NCBI GenBank assembly: GCA_036850595.1
Contig: CM072152.1
Span: 7,769,640-7,833,639 of the forward strand
DNA length: 64,000 bases
From: Rhyacichthys aspro
Lineage: Eukaryota; Chordata; Actinopteri; Gobiiformes; Rhyacichthyidae
Reading direction: 5' to 3'
The notes beneath the pieces were generated by a model. That model was given only the letters and a program-made list of their open reading frames with translations, did no database searches and was not told where the DNA came from. The translations under genes and the position numbers were made by a program. Below, one piece after another: positions 60,901 to 64,000 of this stretch. Position 1 is the stretch's first letter; each line of letters begins with the position of its first letter.

Positions 60901-63884
60901 TTCAGAAAGGTTTTAGTTGAAATTGTGTCCTTCTAAATGGCAGACAGACCTTGAGGGCCTAATTTTACCTCAGATACATATGCACCAAATCTGGCTCGCT
61001 TTTGTGAACATCATAAATATTTGACTGTGCACTTGAGAGTGTATAAAGATACTTACAGGCATTCCTCTTGCTCCAGCGGGTCCTGGAGGCCCAGCGGGTC
61101 CTTGTGGGCCCTAGAAAGACAACAACGTGAGAGACTGTGGAACACAAACACAATGCCTAAAAAAGAACCAATATATTTGTCCTGCTCATCTCTGCCTGAA
61201 ACAAAAAAAAATTCAATTAAGGGAGTGTGAATGAGAACAATTAGCACTTCAGCTGGTTATCTGGACAAAGATGAAACACTTGAAACACCCTCAAATGTAT
61301 GTGTTTTTTGTGAATCCAGATCCATCTTAGGTGTCTGTTTTTTTGACAACATGATAGGGTGCTGGCATAAGCAATTTGTGAGTGAGAGTAACTTCAAATA
61401 GCCTGAAAACAAAGGCCCTATTGTTGTGCTCTGGAGTGTGCGTCCATGTATTCTGCAGGCACTACTTACAGCTTCTCCTCTGTCTCCCTGTTTGCCAGTG
61501 GGACCGACTGGACCAGGAGCACCGGGGGCACCTGGAGCGCCAGGAGCACCAGCAGGGCCGGTATTACCACGATCACCCTACAAAATACACACAAATATTT
61601 GTTTAAGTGTGACAAAAGTACAGGATATTTTTATGTAGATGGGTAATGTCTATTTACATTGGTGATCAAAGAAGCATTCAATTTCTAGTTACCTTAACAC
61701 CAGCAGAACCATCTCTACCCGGAGGCCCATCAGATCCTGGGTTACCCTGTGAGATGAGAACAATAAGAACTGTTAACAGCATCCTCTTCACCTAAGCCAG
61801 ATGTCCTTCTGAATACTGATGAGCTGTATAATGAAGCCTGTTCCACCGACACACATAGAATAACGAGTAAACAAACTGGAATATACTCAAAAACACAGCA
61901 GCTTGGCTTTAAGACCACAATTACTTTACTTTTATTCTTGAAAAACAAACATCATCTGGCACATATGAACGAAAACAAACAAACAGTGAGGTTCCTAACC
62001 TCTCTACCAGGCTCTCCTGCAGGTCCGGTGAGTCCAGGTGGTCCAACAGGTCCAGGGGGTCCACGGTCTCCAGGTCCACCAGACGCTCCCTGTTTTCCAG
62101 GCTCTCCCTGAGAATATGCACATCAACACTTTGAACTATGTGCACAGGGTACTAATACAAAACTAATACAACTCAGTGTTTAATGATTACACTAAAGTTT
62201 TAAATCCCAAAATGGATGCAAATGTAGAAAGTAGAAAAGTAGAAATCTGCTATATTAAAATAACCCACATCATGAACAGAGTTGCATTAGTTCAGCCTTT
62301 AATCCCCAGACCTGCTTTTAGATCTGATTAAATAAACCACAAAATCCAATTTGTTTAAACACAGTTCTTTAGTTCCAGGGATAAAATTGAAATGAAACTG
62401 TCTGAAGACTGAAGCGAAACACCATGGGAATTAATGACACCAGCACAGATCAATCAGAACAAAATGTTTCAGTGGTAACATCACTGGACTATGATCTGAA
62501 ACCTCATTCAAAGCTTGTTAACAGAAAACACAGCATGAATCTGTATCTGCGAGGCACGATGAATTATAAATGGATTTTAGCCAACAGTTTACATTGTCAC
62601 TTTTTTCTGTCTGAAAAGTGAAAGCAGAGGATGTCAGGGTGTTTTGACAAACATGTTGTGAACAGTGTCTTTGCCCAGCCAGGTGTAGGAAGGTTTTATG
62701 TTGATATCCTTGTGGAGGCGAGAAATGTCAATCATAATTTACAAAACAAACTTGCAAAGCTATTCACCCATGGCCAAAACAATCCCACAATAAGGGACCT
62801 GAAACTGTCACACAGCTTGGATTTACATTTTTCTTAAATACTGGACTAAACTGGAGCAAAAGACGAGCAATGATATACAGAATTGTATATCCAAGCCTTC
62901 CATGTTGTTTTTGTCCAGTTGCCTTTCTTTACAATTTCTACATTTGTTTACAAAGTCTGCAGCTGTTATGGTATTTCTCTTCCTCCTCCCCAGCCACCTC
63001 CTTAAGTGAATCTCCTGGTATGTGTTCAGTGCTACACTTGGCATAGGAGGCTGTGATCTTAGGTCTGTGTCATGTTTGCACACCTTTTGTCAAATTAAAG
63101 ACTGCAAGAAAAAGTAATGAATACAGAGAAAATCTGAAAGTCAGAATACTAGTGAAGCTCCAAAACTTGCACTAAACTAACAGCAGCTGTCAGAAAACCC
63201 AGATTGAAACACAGGGTGATTTTGGCTCTGGAGTCGCTTTTTCCTCTTTCATGCGTGCTGATTAATAATAAATAGTCAGAACATGCACACTGAGATGTCT
63301 CCAGTAGTGGACATGTCACAGCTCCAAAAGTGTGATATCTGAGTGGGGAAGTCTCTCTGCCACATGTCATACTGTACATCAAATGAAATCCGTTCCCCCG
63401 GAGAAAAGCCCCGGCTCGTGTGAGATTTGGATTTGAACGTGATCCAATTAGGTCACAGCAGAGTGACAGTCCAAAGGCTTTAGTGAGTTGTCTGCATTTA
63501 CTCTGACAAACTGTTGAAGCGTACTTTAATATAGTTGGATTAAGGCAGATTATTTTGTAAAACACCCCCATTTGTTAAAGTGCATAGTGATTTAGGATGT
63601 AACAGAAAGTAACACTATTTCTGATTGGATGTGTTTTTTATAAGTTTTAAATGTATAGACTTGTTTTTTGAGTTATTTGAAGGCATACAGTTTTTACTGA
63701 AAATACTAACAATAAAAATGTAATTCACTGGTGCAATGACTGACTTGGTAAGAAGCGTAAGAATGAAAATACTCACAGAGGGTCCAGGCAGACCAGGGAA
63801 ACCTCTCTCTCCACGCTGTCCAGGCAGACCCACAATACCACGCTGTCCGGCCAAACCCTGAGGACCAGAAGGACCTAGGGGACC
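57975..63884 (-). CDS. col2a1: Collagen type II alpha 1 chain, 3' part (gene runs off the right edge)
   Basis: Fibrillar collagen of cartilage, notochord and vitreous. Exons in transcript order: 63884-63777, 62107-62000, 61746-61693, 61577-61470, 61110-61057, 60808-60701, 60376-60323 and 60241-60134. These are all 108 or 54 nt, encode unbroken Gly-X-Y and are in phase 0. The C-propeptide exons follow: 59767-59479 (289 nt), 59282-59095, 58996-58754 and 58121-57975. The window encodes 522 residues. The helix ends in GPGIDMSAFAGLG. The propeptide has the MRADQ cleavage context, eight cysteines, the N-glycosylation site NLT before YHC, and the terminus VDVGPVCFL. VIEYRSQKTSRLP near the end is type II-like and excludes COL1A1 and COL1A2. 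Exon order matches human COL2A1 with no exon missing. Teleosts often have two copies (a and b), and I cannot say which this is. Confidence 0.96.
62108..63776 (-). other. col2a1: Large intron in the col2a1 triple-helix region
   Basis: At 1.7 kb this is the longest intron between helix exons here; the others are about 80-570 nt. Exon phase and the human exon order run straight across it, so no exon is missing. Open frames inside, including one of 140 codons on the minus strand at 63149-63571, show no Gly-X-Y pattern or other domain. Confidence 0.7.
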
Positions 63885-64000
63885 CTGGAGCAGGAAAAGA
63901 GAAAAGACTTTACATGGAAATGTTGAACTATTACATATTACAGAGTTAAAGTTCATAAACCAAACGACAACTATTATTTACTTTGATCAATCAATGTGAC

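Noticed and set aside
63149..63571. 140-codon minus-strand frame inside a col2a1 intron
   Set aside because: No Gly-X-Y pattern, no splice phase match to the flanking helix exons, and the human exon order runs straight across this intron.
57975..63884. Assignment to col1a1 or col1a2
   Set aside because: The C-terminal sequence VIEYRSQKTSRLP and helix segment GLAGQRGIVGLPGQRGERG follow type II collagen.
1..64000. CRISPR arrays, phage, insertion sequences or operons
   Set aside because: Intron-rich vertebrate nuclear DNA; no direct-repeat arrays or bacterial gene organisation seen.

Overview
The window is nuclear DNA of a ray-finned (teleost) fish. All genes are split by GT-AG introns, the proteins are vertebrate-specific, and the repeats (degraded tRNA-derived SINE heads and LINE 3' tails) are of types common in fish genomes. 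The gene set (pcbp2, map3k12, myg1, an LRRC3-family gene, col2a1) corresponds to human chromosome 12q13, the HOXC-bearing paralogon, apart from the LRRC3-family gene. No species can be named from sequence alone.

Layout: (1) about 0.16-8.25 kb, plus strand: pcbp2, a three-KH-domain poly(C)-binding protein, with a possible alternative last exon. (2) 9.8-22.9 kb, minus strand: map3k12 (DLK), 13 coding exons and at least one upstream untranslated exon. Its 3' end faces that of pcbp2. (3) 22.9-31.4 kb: intergenic, with one LINE/SINE tail and some short sequence motifs. (4) 31.5-45.9 kb, plus strand: myg1, a mitochondrial/nuclear DHH-type exonuclease, 7 coding exons with large introns. (5) 45.9-50.1 kb: intergenic, no gene seen. 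(6) 50.1 to about 56.1 kb, plus strand: an LRRC3-family single-pass leucine-rich-repeat protein, coded in one exon behind an untranslated first exon. (7) 57.0 kb to the right edge, minus strand: the 3' portion of col2a1, with eight triple-helix exons and the four C-propeptide exons. The gene continues beyond 64 kb.

The genes are not an operon and share no pathway. They are conserved neighbours: an RNA-binding regulator, an axonal stress kinase, an organelle RNA nuclease, a membrane LRR protein and a cartilage collagen. I rebuilt the exons by hand from reading frame, splice sites and recalled human protein sequence. Frame arithmetic closes for every gene, giving 326, 940, 392 and 285 residues for the four complete proteins. 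Nothing bacterial, viral or CRISPR-like was found. The most interesting items are the alternative pcbp2 terminal exon, a 139-codon overlapping reading frame that starts just upstream of the LRRC3-family start codon, and CTCF-like motifs flanking map3k12.
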